A DNA stretch of 64,000 bases, taken from the NCBI RefSeq assembly GCF_007741495.1, contig NZ_CP036262.1, positions 2,480,001-2,544,000 of the forward strand. Reading direction: 5' to 3'. The stretch is from Roseimaritima multifibrata (GTDB lineage Bacteria > Planctomycetota > Planctomycetia > Pirellulales > Pirellulaceae). Each line of letters starts with the position of its first letter. Position 1 is the stretch's first letter. The notes below the pieces were generated by a model. That model was not told where the DNA came from. It saw only the letters and a program-made list of their open reading frames with translations, and searched no databases. The position numbers and the translations under genes were made by a program. Positions 34,809 to 44,137 of this stretch are shown one piece after another.

Positions 34809-35269
34809 TGGGAGGGCTCAGTCTTGGTGCAGTTCATAGGGGCTTGAACGATTATCCTAATTGGAGGGGGATGTTTCGCCAACCTTTACCTGCAAATTGG
34901 GTGCTTGGAGGGAATGAAAACCGCGGACGATAACGGTTGGAACGATTATTCCGGCCGTTGGTGTAGATTAGGTGAAAAAGAGTTCGTAAAGACGTCTCAT
35001 CATCACAAACGTTCGTTTGCCTGCTCGAGCCCGAACAGGAGGCAATCAAGTGCTGAAAGTGTTAAAAGTGCTCCGCGGGCCGCCGTCGCTCTTTTTGCTT
35101 TTTGCGGGGCGACCAATGCCATCTGCTTTGGCAACTGCGGGCGGTCTTTCTTGCCGGATGATGCAAGCTGTCCGGCAAGTTCATTCTGTTTTTAATGCGT
35201 TTGCCGGACGGCTCGCGCCGTTCCGTTTAGAAAGTTGACGGCATTGAGGTTCGCCTGCTGGGCTACCGT
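34809..35269. other. Intergenic region with one repeat module
   Basis: No gene recognised. Near 35200-35265 lies GCCGGACGGCTCGCGCCG followed by GCTGGGCTACC, a single module of the 113-bp family. The remainder shows nothing I can name. Confidence 0.6.
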
Positions 35270-36607
35270 TTACTGCGATTCGGGCGGGGGATCGAGTGGT
35301 TTAGCCTTCGTTTCATCTCGCGAGTCGTTGTCATCCAGCGGATCGTTTTCGTCTAGCGGATTGGTATCATCGATCCCAAGCCTTTGGCGGGCTTCGGCAG
35401 CCCAGGGGCTGGTGGGTGACAGCTGCAGGAATCGTTGCCAGTGCGGTCTTGCCTCTTCCGATCGATCCAGGTCATCCAACGTGCGAGCCAGGTTGTAATG
35501 GACGTCAGGATATTCATCGTGCATGGTGAGGGCTCCTTGAAAAGCCGCCACTGCCAGTTCGGCTTGCCCTGTTTCGGCTAGCACCGATCCTAAACTTGCT
35601 CGCGCTTCGACGATCGTTTCATCGGTTTCAATCGCGACGAAGTACCGTTCACGAGCCGCGGTAACGTCTCCCATCCGGTAAAGCAGTTCACCCAGTTGGA
35701 AACTGATATCTGCACGGGCTCCATCGCGGGCGAGGATTGCATGATAGAGGTTCACCGCATGCTCGAAATCGCCGGCATCTTCCGCGTCGTAGGCTTGCTG
35801 CAGCAGCGGATCCAGTTCTCCTGAATCATCATCCGGGAGTGGGAATTCGATTGAATTGCGATTCCCTTCCATCGATGCTGCCAGCGAAAGAATCGACGGC
35901 GAATCCGATTCGGCGACCACATCTGTCTGGTCCAACGCATCAAAATCGATTCGCAGTTGGCCGCCCGGTTCGATCAGCCCTTCTCCCTGTCGCAGCAGGA
36001 TTTGCTTGCCTTCGACAAGGATGCTCAGCTGAGTCAACGGGCGTTGCACATCGGGAACCACGTTGGCCAATTCCGTCAGCTTTTTCTCGATCGCTTCGGG
36101 GCTTGCCCCCGAGGCAACCAACGCGGCTAAACGCCGCGCTGTTGCGACTTCTTGAAAATCGAAATAGGGAAGCTTATGAACCGTGCGGACGGGGACGATC
36201 AATCCCTTGCGATGCCAGCGGCGGATGACGCGGACCGAAACGTCTAGGAGGTCGGCAAGCATTGCAGGGGTATACAGTTGCTTGATCGCTTGTTCGGCTT
36301 CAACCAATCCAATCCGCTGCCAAAGTTCGGTCTCGTGGAGGATTTCCAGTTCGCCACATGCCGCTGCATTGCGAATTTCGTTGCTGAGAAGTTCCGATTC
36401 TGCGAGCGGCGATTCTTCTGCTCCGATGACGATGACGTCGACATTGGTATCCAGCAGTTCGGTAACGATCGCACCTTGGCTGCGCACCAATTGCATCGCT
36501 TCGCGTCGAGAAACACCCCCCAGTTTGCCAACGAAAATGACTCGCTTGTCAAAGACCCAGGGTTCCGTGGACGGTTCACGGTCCTCAGATTCTTCGTCTT
36601 CATCCAC
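35270..36607 (-). CDS. BRCT - MerR-type HTH - TPR fusion protein
   Basis: About 445 residues. After an acidic start comes a BRCT-like domain (VIFVGKLGGVSRREAMQLVRSQGAIV, then VDVIVIGAEE), a MerR-like DNA-binding segment (LYTPAMLADLLDVSVRVIRRWHRKGLI, then YFDFQEVATARRLAALVASG), a linker with SILVEGKQILLRQGEGLIEPGGQ, and a C-terminal half with four or so TPR units (FEHAVNLYHAILARD, ISFQLGELLYRMGD, EARASLGSVLAETGQ, PDVHYNLARTLDDL), ending in a Pro/Asp-rich tail. The frame is open up to 36799 but would overlap the SMUG1 gene by 128 bp, so I prefer the GTG at 36607. It is in the same run as SMUG1, which hints at DNA damage or repair regulation. Confidence 0.75.
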   Translation of the reverse strand: MDEDEESEDREPSTEPWVFDKRVIFVGKLGGVSRREAMQLVRSQGAIVTELLDTNVDVIVIGAEESPLAESELLSNEIRNAAACGELEILHETELWQRIGLVEAEQAIKQLYTPAMLADLLDVSVRVIRRWHRKGLIVPVRTVHKLPYFDFQEVATARRLAALVASGASPEAIEKKLTELANVVPDVQRPLTQLSILVEGKQILLRQGEGLIEPGGQLRIDFDALDQTDVVAESDSPSILSLAASMEGNRNSIEFPLPDDDSGELDPLLQQAYDAEDAGDFEHAVNLYHAILARDGARADISFQLGELLYRMGDVTAARERYFVAIETDETIVEARASLGSVLAETGQAELAVAAFQGALTMHDEYPDVHYNLARTLDDLDRSEEARPHWQRFLQLSPTSPWAAEARQRLGIDDTNPLDENDPLDDNDSRDETKAKPLDPPPESQ

Positions 36608-36671
36608 TCCGGTCGGCTCCAGTTGTAGGGTAAGAATGCTGCCAGTGTACGGCGAACAGTCATGATCGTCA

Positions 36672-37394
36672 TTAGGTCCAGATGCCACTCTCGGACAATT
36701 GTTGCGTTGCCTGATCGGCCCACCCGCGGTTCGCTGCAGGGCTGGCCGGACTGGGGTGGAGGATTCGGGTGATCTGTACCGGTAATTCGGCTCCGACACG
36801 TTGGAGGCATTTCTCCGCGTAGGCGCCGACCCCGACGGCCCATTGAGGTTTTAAGGCGGTTAGGACGGCAACCAAATGTTCATCGCAGATTTCGGCTAGT
36901 TGCTTCCGTTCCTCTGGAAGCAATTTGTCTGGGGTCCGGTTACGGCCGGTTTCTTCCATGAATACCAGTGGGCAATAGTTCGAGACAAAATGGTTCTTGA
37001 AAAAGTTTTTAGGCGTTTTGAATCGTTCCCGCATCAGCCCCCAAAGCCGTTCTCCGGAAACTTCACTTCGCCGGCAAGCCAGTCCTTCGACCAAGCGTTT
37101 GGGATGTTCGTGCTCCGGTTTGCCGATCGGAGCGTCGATTTTGATCCAGTCTCGGACGGCTTCGATTTGTCCAAAAGGGACCCCCGTTTGTGCCATTCCC
37201 CATGGCCCGGGATTCATCCCCAGGAACAGCACTTTGCAAGTCCTCGGTTTGGCCATTTCCAAATACTGCTGATGGGCTTGCCACGCATACTGCAGCGGGT
37301 TGTAAACGTGTGTCACCGGTTCTGCAAAAGTCAGTGAATCGATTTTGTCGGCCAGCTGCTGGGCTGCCAGGATGAGCGAATCGTTTGCGGGCAT
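36672..37394 (-). CDS. SMUG1-type uracil-DNA glycosylase
   Basis: 240 residues. FLGMNPGPWGMAQTGVPFG (catalytic Asn and the family loop), VFMEETGRNRTPDKL and HPSPASPAANRGW are SMUG1 signatures. It excises uracil and oxidised pyrimidines from DNA in base-excision repair. SMUG1 is mainly known from animals and a few bacteria including planctomycetes. Length fits. The BRCT-MerR-TPR gene follows closely on the same strand. Confidence 0.88.
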   Translation of the reverse strand: MPANDSLILAAQQLADKIDSLTFAEPVTHVYNPLQYAWQAHQQYLEMAKPRTCKVLFLGMNPGPWGMAQTGVPFGQIEAVRDWIKIDAPIGKPEHEHPKRLVEGLACRRSEVSGERLWGLMRERFKTPKNFFKNHFVSNYCPLVFMEETGRNRTPDKLLPEERKQLAEICDEHLVAVLTALKPQWAVGVGAYAEKCLQRVGAELPVQITRILHPSPASPAANRGWADQATQQLSESGIWT

Positions 37395-37435
37395 ATCGCT
37401 TCTCGCGTTGTGGCTAGATGAAGTGGCGGCCAGGT

Positions 37436-39001
37436 CTACGGAGCAACCGATTTGACCAACTGCATGACCTGGCGAGCAAGATGTTTGTAACGCTGTTTAT
37501 CCAGGTCTTGATAAAAGGCCTTGAGGACTGCGGAAGCATGCCCGTGATCCAGATGCTGAATCAGCAGCGGCACCAATTCTTCGCTCGCATTGGTCGGGAT
37601 TGGTTGTTTGTCGCCCGTGTAGACCGCCGCATATCCGCCGATGGCTACCTGGCTGCCAAGGATCTCCTTGGCGTAATCGATTGCACCGGCAATCGATTTT
37701 TCTTTGGCCGAAGAAGGCTTCTGCCAGTTATAGGGAGGTTCCCATTCACCGATAGGGCGGAGCAGGTCGACGTGGGTGAAGACGACCAGGATGGTCGGTG
37801 GTTTTAGCCGACGTTGTTTCTGGTAGTTCGCCTGTAACTCTGTCAGCATTCGCAAGTCGGCGTCGCGGGCCGGGACGTTGGCCGCCAGGACCAACAGCAC
37901 GATGTCCGCCGCGGCGACTGCGGTCTGGATTTCCTGCGACTGTTGCCGAGGCAGATCGGCTTCGCTGTATCCCGGCGTGTCCAACAAGACCAACGCGTTG
38001 GAGGATCCCGGTAGCGGGTAGCGATACCGTGTGACCTGGCGGGTTTCGGGAAGCAGGCTGGTCTGCGCCGCGTGCTGGCCAAGCAATGCATTGATCAAGC
38101 TGGACTTGCCCGCTTTGACTTGGCCGAGGAGGGCGATCGTGGTTTCAACGTCTTGCAATTCGTCCACGAAGTTGGCGGTCCCTCCGTTGGCCTGGATCGC
38201 TTTGTTTAGCACCGAAAATCTCGCACGGTACTGTTTGCTTCCACCCCGCAATCGCCCGCTATACATTTCGATCAAGTAATACCCGAACTGTCCGAGCACT
38301 TTTTGGTAGAACCGGCGAATGATCTCGTCTTGCAGTTCGCCGGCCAGCTTCCCCGATTTTTGCCACAGCGGGTACGCAAGCAGTTTGGCTGGGTTGAGAA
38401 TCGCCGTTCCAAAGTAGACGATCTTTTGGGCTCCATTAAATGCGTTCGCATAACGCGGCACGCGTTCCAGTTGACCGATCGTCGCCCAGTCACTTCCCGG
38501 GACGTTTTCCTGCATCCACTCTTCGACGTCTTCAATGGCTAGGTGCAGGACCGCCAAGATTTCTACAAGGGTGAGCGGATGGAGCAGGTTGTCGCTTCCA
38601 TCGGCGTGGTAGTGCTGGGCCAGGCGGGAGGCCAAGGTGCGGGCATCGTCAAGGTAACGCTGGACGTCGGTGATCGATTCCAGGTTGACGTCGGCGACTT
38701 CACTGCGAAAGTTCTCTAGGACTTTGCTCGCTTCGACATCTCGTGGGGTCCAGAAATCAGGCGTGTCCAGCGGCTGGATATAGCTGGCATCGCTTGCCGG
38801 TGGTGCCGGCCAAAGGTGTCCGATTGCCCATGCGGTCAACCACATCGGCGGGAGGGTCCACAAAATCCAAGGAAACCACCCCTGTTGATAAATGGCGACT
38901 AGGCCAGCGACCGCATAGGTTGCAATTGGCAGTGTCCAGAGTGCCAGCAGGATCAGTAGACGTGGGCGAAACGGGCGTCGCCAAATCATTCGGTGCGCCA
39001 C
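37436..39001 (-). CDS. Membrane-anchored dynamin/Era-like GTPase
   Basis: 521 residues. Two N-terminal transmembrane helices (LLILLALWTLPIATYAVAGLVAIY, then FPWILWTLPPMWLTAWAIGHLW in shorter form), a helical region of about 200 residues and a G domain: GQVKAGKSSLINALLG (P-loop), DTPG (G3) and THVD (G4). The G domain sits at the C-terminal half. It overlaps the preceding GTPase gene by 16 bp, so the two are co-translated and may form a pair. Function unknown; membrane remodelling or ribosome-related roles are both possible. Confidence 0.8.
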   Translation of the reverse strand: MAHRMIWRRPFRPRLLILLALWTLPIATYAVAGLVAIYQQGWFPWILWTLPPMWLTAWAIGHLWPAPPASDASYIQPLDTPDFWTPRDVEASKVLENFRSEVADVNLESITDVQRYLDDARTLASRLAQHYHADGSDNLLHPLTLVEILAVLHLAIEDVEEWMQENVPGSDWATIGQLERVPRYANAFNGAQKIVYFGTAILNPAKLLAYPLWQKSGKLAGELQDEIIRRFYQKVLGQFGYYLIEMYSGRLRGGSKQYRARFSVLNKAIQANGGTANFVDELQDVETTIALLGQVKAGKSSLINALLGQHAAQTSLLPETRQVTRYRYPLPGSSNALVLLDTPGYSEADLPRQQSQEIQTAVAAADIVLLVLAANVPARDADLRMLTELQANYQKQRRLKPPTILVVFTHVDLLRPIGEWEPPYNWQKPSSAKEKSIAGAIDYAKEILGSQVAIGGYAAVYTGDKQPIPTNASEELVPLLIQHLDHGHASAVLKAFYQDLDKQRYKHLARQVMQLVKSVAP

Positions 39002-40125
39002 AGTTCATGCCCTCGTTTTAATTGGTTGCTAAACACATCGCGAAGCGTTTCGGGTTGGGGGACGTTTCCGTCGCGGAGATTGGCGAAATACCAGTCCCAC
39101 GACATTCCGAGCGCGTAGGTAAACGCAAAGGAGGAAGCCGCTCCGGCAGCCATGCCGATCACCGGTATCAGTTTCAGCGTGCTCCGGATCGCCAATCGGA
39201 TCATCACCCTCGATCCAGCGGCACTGCTAAGGATCGCCCAGCGAGCGGGCGTCAATTCCTGGTCATAGATCTTGGCAATTTGGACCGCCAGATGAGCTTG
39301 GATTGCCAGGACGGCGGGGATGTCGATCCAGGGTAATGGGACCGCGCCTGCGGTCGCCGCTAGGGCGCTTGATCCCAGTACATGCCTACGCGACTTTTGC
39401 TGGCGTGTGCTTTTGCCGCTCCTGTCGTTTTCCTGCAACGCAAGCAACGCCTGCCGGTAGGCATGAGGCATTTTGTCAAGGATCGATCGTTGCAGTTCGT
39501 CGCCCCCGAAATCGGGATCCGCAAAGCCATCCTCCGGTTGCGTGAGGTCTATTGGCAGGAAGGTGTCGAACAGTCCGTGAAACTGCCGTTTTTTTTCCTC
39601 GATCAATTCACACAGCTGCGGCGGTAGGTCTTTGACCGTTTTCCCCTCCGCTGATAGGTCGTCGCCCCCGACCGCTTCATGCAGGCAGGTCAGAGCCAGG
39701 ACCACGGGGCGGTTGGGATTGGCGGCTCGGATCGTGCGAAGTGGATCCAGCACCGAAGAAAGCGCGTGGTCGGTCACCCGCACGGTAACGATCATCAGCT
39801 GCGTCGATTCGGAGAAACTTTGGATGTCCTCGGCCGGATCGTAGGAGGCTTCGCCCAGCCCTCGCGTATCGAGGAACGTTAGCAAAGGGTCTTCTGCATC
39901 GGGGAAATCAAAGCGTCGAGACGTTTTGGTTTCGGGGCGATAGCCTTGCCCGACGGTCGCTGCATCGGCACCGGTTAGGAACTGGATTGCGGAGCTTTTA
40001 CCGCTGCCTGTCTTGCCGAACAACCAAATCGTTGGGATCGGGGCATTCTTTCGCAGACGCTCGTATTCTTCCGCTTGGTCAGGTGTGGGTTGTTTGCCTT
40101 GCCAGCTCCACCAGGAGAATGCCAT
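38986..40125 (-). CDS. GTPase with C-terminal DUF697-like membrane region
   Basis: About 379 residues. The G domain comes first: WLFGKTGSGKSSAIQFLTG (P-loop), DTRGLGE (G3) and ALTCLHEA in the G4 position where NKxD would be expected. A C-terminal hydrophobic region (ALAATAGAVPLPWIDIPAVLAIQAHLAVQIAKIY, split by Pro) is like DUF697 of YcjF-type proteins. The start at 40125 gives MAFSWWSWQG; the frame is open to 40383 but the extra residues look non-coding. Its stop overlaps the start of the next GTPase gene by 16 bp. Confidence 0.8.
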   Translation of the reverse strand: MAFSWWSWQGKQPTPDQAEEYERLRKNAPIPTIWLFGKTGSGKSSAIQFLTGADAATVGQGYRPETKTSRRFDFPDAEDPLLTFLDTRGLGEASYDPAEDIQSFSESTQLMIVTVRVTDHALSSVLDPLRTIRAANPNRPVVLALTCLHEAVGGDDLSAEGKTVKDLPPQLCELIEEKKRQFHGLFDTFLPIDLTQPEDGFADPDFGGDELQRSILDKMPHAYRQALLALQENDRSGKSTRQQKSRRHVLGSSALAATAGAVPLPWIDIPAVLAIQAHLAVQIAKIYDQELTPARWAILSSAAGSRVMIRLAIRSTLKLIPVIGMAAGAASSFAFTYALGMSWDWYFANLRDGNVPQPETLRDVFSNQLKRGHELWRTE

Positions 40126-40302
40126 CGATTGTTGCCGGTCTACGAAACGCGTTATGAAAGTTTCCGTATTGTAACCCCAATCCCCATCGGAATTGCAGCG
40201 GGCAGGCAAGCTGGCGTGGTGGGACTGGTCAAGGTCGCTACAATCCACAGGGATCGCAAACGTGTAAACGTTCCCTAGCGGTTTAGGTGACTCGCATTCA
40301 GG

Positions 40303-41802
40303 ATGCAGGCGTTGAAAGAAAAGCGGATCGTTATTGTGGGTGCGGGACCCGGTGGCTTGGCGGCTGCCATGCAGTTGGCTCATGCCGGATATAAGGTTAC
40401 GGTCCTTGAACGGGCCGACCGCGTCGGGGGACGAACCTCTTCAATCGAAATGAACGGATTCCACTTTGACTGTGGACCTACGTTTTTTCTTTACCCGCGG
40501 GTTCTTGAAGAGATCTTTCAATCGGTCGGCTATGACCTGATGAAGGAGGTCCCGATGAAGCGGATCGACCCGATGTATCGGTTGACCTTTGGGGCGGGGG
40601 GCGAATTGAATTGTTCGGCCGATATGGATGACATGGACCGCGAAATCGGACGCCTAAGCCCGCAGGATGTCGGCCAGCTGCGGAAATACATGGATGACAA
40701 TCGCCATAAGCTGGAGCGTTTTCGCCCGATTCTGGAATCTCCTTTTCGGTCCCCCTTGGATCTTCTTCGCCCCAGTGTTTTGCGGGCGGCACCGATGCTT
40801 CGGCCGACGAAAAGTCTCGGCCAGGAATTGGGGCGTTACTTTACCGATCCGCGGTTGGTGATCGCGTTTGCGTTCCAAGCGAAATATCTGGGGATGTCGC
40901 CGTTTCAGTGTCCCAGTCTGTTCAGCATTCTGTCGCACCTGGAATATGAATACGGAGTTTGGCATCCGCTTGGGGGCTGTCACCGTGTCAGCGAGCGGAT
41001 GGCGGAAATCGCCACCGAACTTGGAGTCGAAATCCGCTTGAATGAGGAGGTGACCGGTTTTGAGTTTCATGGTCGCCGCGTCAAGGAAGTGATCACCGAA
41101 CAGGGCCGGTATCCGTCCGATGCCTGCGTGATCAACGCCGACTTTGCAGCCGCCATGCAGCGTTTGGTCCCCAATCACCTCCGCCGGCGCTGGACCGATA
41201 AGCAGCTGGGGACCAAAAAGTATTCGTGCAGTACTTTTATGTTGTACTTGGGAGTGGATGGAGCCGTTGATTTGCCTCATCACAACATCCATATCGCGAA
41301 AGACTACGATCAGAACTTGCTTGATATCGAACAGCGACATGTGCTGAGTGACGATCCGTCCTTCTACGTGCAAAACGCCAGTGTGACCGACCCCTCGTTG
41401 GCTCCGCCCGGTAAGAGTGCACTGTACGTGCTTGTTCCTGTCAGCCATATGCATCCATCGCTGGACTGGAAGCAGCAAGCGGGCCCGTTTCGAGAGCGGG
41501 TGCTAGATCAATTGGGGCTGATCGGGCTGGGCGATATTCGCTCACGCATCGAAGTCGAGCACCAGATCACTCCTGCGGATTGGCAGGATCGGTATCATAT
41601 CTACAAGGGAGCGACCTTTAATCTGGCGCACAACCTTGGGCAGATGCTGCATCGTCGGCCCCAAAACCGCTTTACGGAACTGGAAGGAGTTTACTTGGTT
41701 GGCGGCGGCACCCACCCGGGTAGCGGTTTGCCTGTAATCTATGAGTCCAGTCGTATTTCCACCAAATTGATTCGAACTGACCTACACCGCAGCGGAACAT
41801 GA
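40303..41802 (+). CDS. Phytoene-desaturase-family (CrtI-like) oxidoreductase
   Basis: 499 residues. FAD-binding [30 protein letters not shown] and CGPTFFLYP are CrtI-type motifs, and [23 protein letters not shown] is the family's C-terminal signature. Members desaturate or oxidise carotenoid precursors such as phytoene or diapophytoene, or squalene-derived substrates. Many Pirellulaceae are pink, which fits, but no other carotenoid gene is in the window. Its last 4 bp overlap the mqnD start (ATGA). Confidence 0.87.
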   Translation: MQALKEKRIVIVGAGPGGLAAAMQLAHAGYKVTVLERADRVGGRTSSIEMNGFHFDCGPTFFLYPRVLEEIFQSVGYDLMKEVPMKRIDPMYRLTFGAGGELNCSADMDDMDREIGRLSPQDVGQLRKYMDDNRHKLERFRPILESPFRSPLDLLRPSVLRAAPMLRPTKSLGQELGRYFTDPRLVIAFAFQAKYLGMSPFQCPSLFSILSHLEYEYGVWHPLGGCHRVSERMAEIATELGVEIRLNEEVTGFEFHGRRVKEVITEQGRYPSDACVINADFAAAMQRLVPNHLRRRWTDKQLGTKKYSCSTFMLYLGVDGAVDLPHHNIHIAKDYDQNLLDIEQRHVLSDDPSFYVQNASVTDPSLAPPGKSALYVLVPVSHMHPSLDWKQQAGPFRERVLDQLGLIGLGDIRSRIEVEHQITPADWQDRYHIYKGATFNLAHNLGQMLHRRPQNRFTELEGVYLVGGGTHPGSGLPVIYESSRISTKLIRTDLHRSGT

Positions 41803-42644
41803 CAACCATTGTAAATCTTGGCATTTCGACATGCCCCAACGATACGTTTGCATTTGCCGCATTGTTGGAGCACCGAGTCGATTGGCGTGGGCTTGAATTT
41901 CGCGTCGAATTGCTGGATATCCAAGAGCTGAATGACCGTTTGTTCGCCGGCGATTTTGATGTGGCGAAAACCAGTTTTCATGCCGCGCTGCATCTGTCAG
42001 ATAAAACGGTCGTACTTCCTGTCGGGGCGGCTTTGGGATACGGAGTTGGTCCCCTGCTTCTAGCAGCGAAACCGAATCAAGTCCCGACCGATTCGACTCA
42101 GGTGACGCTTTGTCCCGGAGCCGATACGACGGCGACGATGCTGTTTCACTTGTTCCATCCTCATACAACGCGTGTGAAGCAGGTTGTCTTCTCTGACGTC
42201 ATGCCGCTCTTGTTGACCGGTGAGGGGAATTTTGGAGTTTGTATCCACGAGGGACGCTTTACGTGGCAGCAGCAAGGGTTGTCGCTGGTCGAGGATTTGG
42301 GGACGCGTTGGGAGGCGAAAACACGCACGCCGCTGCCGCTTGGTGGGCTGGTCGCCAGACGTTCGCTGGGGGATGAAACCATCGCCACAATCCATGCGGT
42401 CATTTCGGAATCGTTAAAAGTCGCCCAGGAGGACCCCGATTCTTCACTCCCGGAAATGCGGCAGTATGCACAAGAGTTTGACGATCGCGTCCTGATGCGG
42501 CATGTCGATTTATACGTCAACAAATGGACCGTCGATCTGGGCGAGCAAGGTCGACGAGCCCTCGCAATGCTTTCGGAGCAGGCTAAGCAGAGTGGACTGA
42601 TCGAAGCCGACGCCCCCGATTTGGAAGTCTGGAGTCCAAGGTAG
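41799..42644 (+). CDS. mqnD: 1,4-dihydroxy-6-naphthoate synthase (futalosine menaquinone pathway)
   Basis: 281 residues. [16 protein letters not shown] near the start is the MqnD signature, and [16 protein letters not shown] and [11 protein letters not shown] follow in the expected order. It converts cyclic dehypoxanthine futalosine to 1,4-dihydroxy-6-naphthoate. Overlap with the desaturase gene (ATGA) suggests coupled translation; both products serve membrane isoprenoids. Ends against the repeat element region. Confidence 0.92.
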   Translation: MTTIVNLGISTCPNDTFAFAALLEHRVDWRGLEFRVELLDIQELNDRLFAGDFDVAKTSFHAALHLSDKTVVLPVGAALGYGVGPLLLAAKPNQVPTDSTQVTLCPGADTTATMLFHLFHPHTTRVKQVVFSDVMPLLLTGEGNFGVCIHEGRFTWQQQGLSLVEDLGTRWEAKTRTPLPLGGLVARRSLGDETIATIHAVISESLKVAQEDPDSSLPEMRQYAQEFDDRVLMRHVDLYVNKWTVDLGEQGRRALAMLSEQAKQSGLIEADAPDLEVWSPR

Positions 42645-43036
42645 GACATACGTCGCCCCGTCGGGCTCGCAAGCCGCAGGATGGAGTCGGGAAAGGTGTC
42701 GCGACATCGTTGCTGATTCATTGCAATTCTTTTCGGGCAATGGCACGTAGGCGAGTCTCTCCGAGACTCGTGCTCGCGAGGGCTCTCCGCCTCGGAGAGG
42801 CGGAGCTACGAGGGCAGATCCGCCGCGACATCGTTGCTGATTGATTGCCATTCTTTTCGGGCAATGGCACGTAGGCGAGTCTCTCCGAGACTCGTGCTCG
42901 CGAGGCCTCTCCGCCTCGGAGAGGCGGAGCTACGAGACTCGTGCTCGCGACGCTCTCCGCCTCGGAGAGGCGGAGCTACGAGACTCGTGCTTGCGACGTT
43001 CTCCGCCTCAGAGGACGTGCGATTTGTAAGTGAAGC

Positions 43037-43390
43037 AAGTCTGGCTCCCCTCGCCCTCAAAACAAGCTCGCTTAAAACAGGTTTGATACTGGATCAACGG
43101 TTCGCCAGCCAATTCAATTAAGTACGATTCAAAGGCTTGTTTTGGGGGAGAGGGGCTGGGGGAGAGGGGCCGACAGCGTTGGGCCAGGCGTGGCATAATC
43201 GCTTGAAATCCGAGGCGTTTACCGCGTCTTCGCTGCAAAATCGCCGCCTGGAAATCTCCCCCTCTCCCCCAGCCCCTCTCCCCCAAGCAAGCTCCACTAA
43301 ATCAAACAAACAGGCAGAGATCACGCAATGAGCTAGCAGAGATTTCTTTCGCCCCAAAGAGCTCGCTTAGGGGCGAGGGGAGCCAGACTT
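43037..43390. mobile_element. 354-bp MITE-like element, copy 1
   Basis: Perfect 20-bp terminal inverted repeats at 43037-43056 and 43371-43390 (AAGTCTGGCTCCCCTCGCCC and its complement). Inside, a GGGGGAGAGGGGCTGGGGGA segment near 43145-43170 is mirrored by its complement near 43258-43285. No coding capacity, hence non-autonomous. The terminal similarity extends outward imperfectly to the GCGATTT-type motif. Confidence 0.75.
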
Positions 43391-43658
43391 TCTTTATTAA
43401 TAAATCGCAAGTCCCGAGAGGCGGAGCTACGAGGGCGGCACCGCCGCGACACGATTGCTGATTCATTGCCATTCTTTACGGGCAATGGCACGTAGGCGAG
43501 TCTCTCCGAGACTCGTGCTCGCGAGGGCTCTCCGCCTCGGAGAGGCGGAGCTACGAGACTCGTGCTTGCGAGGGCTCTCCGCCTCGGAGAGGCGGAGCTA
43601 CGAGACTCGTGCTTGCGACGTTCTCCGCCTCAGAGGACGTGCGATTTGTAAGTGAAGT

Positions 43659-44012
43659 AAGTCTGGCTCCCCTCGCCCTCAAAACAAGCTCGCTTAAAAC
43701 AGGTTTGATACTGGATCAACGGTTCGCCAGCTAATTCAATTAAGTACGATTCAAAGGCTTGTTTTGGGGGAGAGGGGCTGGGGGAGAGGGGCCGACAGCG
43801 TTGGGCCAGGCGTGGCATAATCGCTTGAAATCCCAGGCGTTTACCGCGTCTTCGCTGCAAAATCGCCGCCTGGAAATCTCCCCCTCTCCCCCAGCCCCTC
43901 TCCTCCAAGCAAGCTCCACTAAATCAAACAAACAGGCAGAGATCACGCAACGAGCCAGCAGAGATTTCTTTCGCCCCAAAGAGCTCGCTCAGGGGCGAGG
44001 GGAGCCAGACTT
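43659..44012. mobile_element. 354-bp MITE-like element, copy 2
   Basis: Second copy 622 bp downstream, with the same 20-bp terminal inverted repeats and a few base changes. Confidence 0.75.
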
Positions 44013-44137
44013 TCTTTATTAATAAATCGCAAGTCCCGAGAGGCGGAGCTACGAGGGTAGTTCCGCCGTTGCCAGACGGTGGTCCCTACTCGGAAACCGT
44101 CACCGATAAATTTCACGTCCCGAGCGAAAGGCGACAA

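Larger units (their letters stand above)
42827..44062. repeat. 622-bp tandem duplication
   Basis: Matching landmarks are always 622 bp apart: AGGACGTGCGATTTG at 43012 and 43634, AAGTCCCGAG at 43409 and 44031. There are only scattered substitutions and no length change over the compared stretch, so the duplication looks recent. A further 118-bp copy of the left part precedes it. Confidence 0.92.
42645..44137. other. Non-coding repeat island
   Basis: About 1.5 kb with no credible gene. It consists of a partial unit (about 42709-42826) and two near-identical 622-bp units (about 42827-43448 and 43449-44062), each carrying a GAGGCGGAGCTACGAG-rich portion and a 354-bp element with terminal inverted repeats. 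Apparent reading frames here are mirror translations of the repeats. Confidence 0.85.

Noticed and set aside
38986-40383. 465-residue version of the first GTPase
   Set aside because: The first 86 residues lack any conserved feature and include the likely promoter region of the divergent desaturase gene.
42645-44137. Several 60-95-codon frames in the repeat island
   Set aside because: They appear twice at 622-bp spacing because the DNA is duplicated, and translate palindromic repeat; no start signals or domains.
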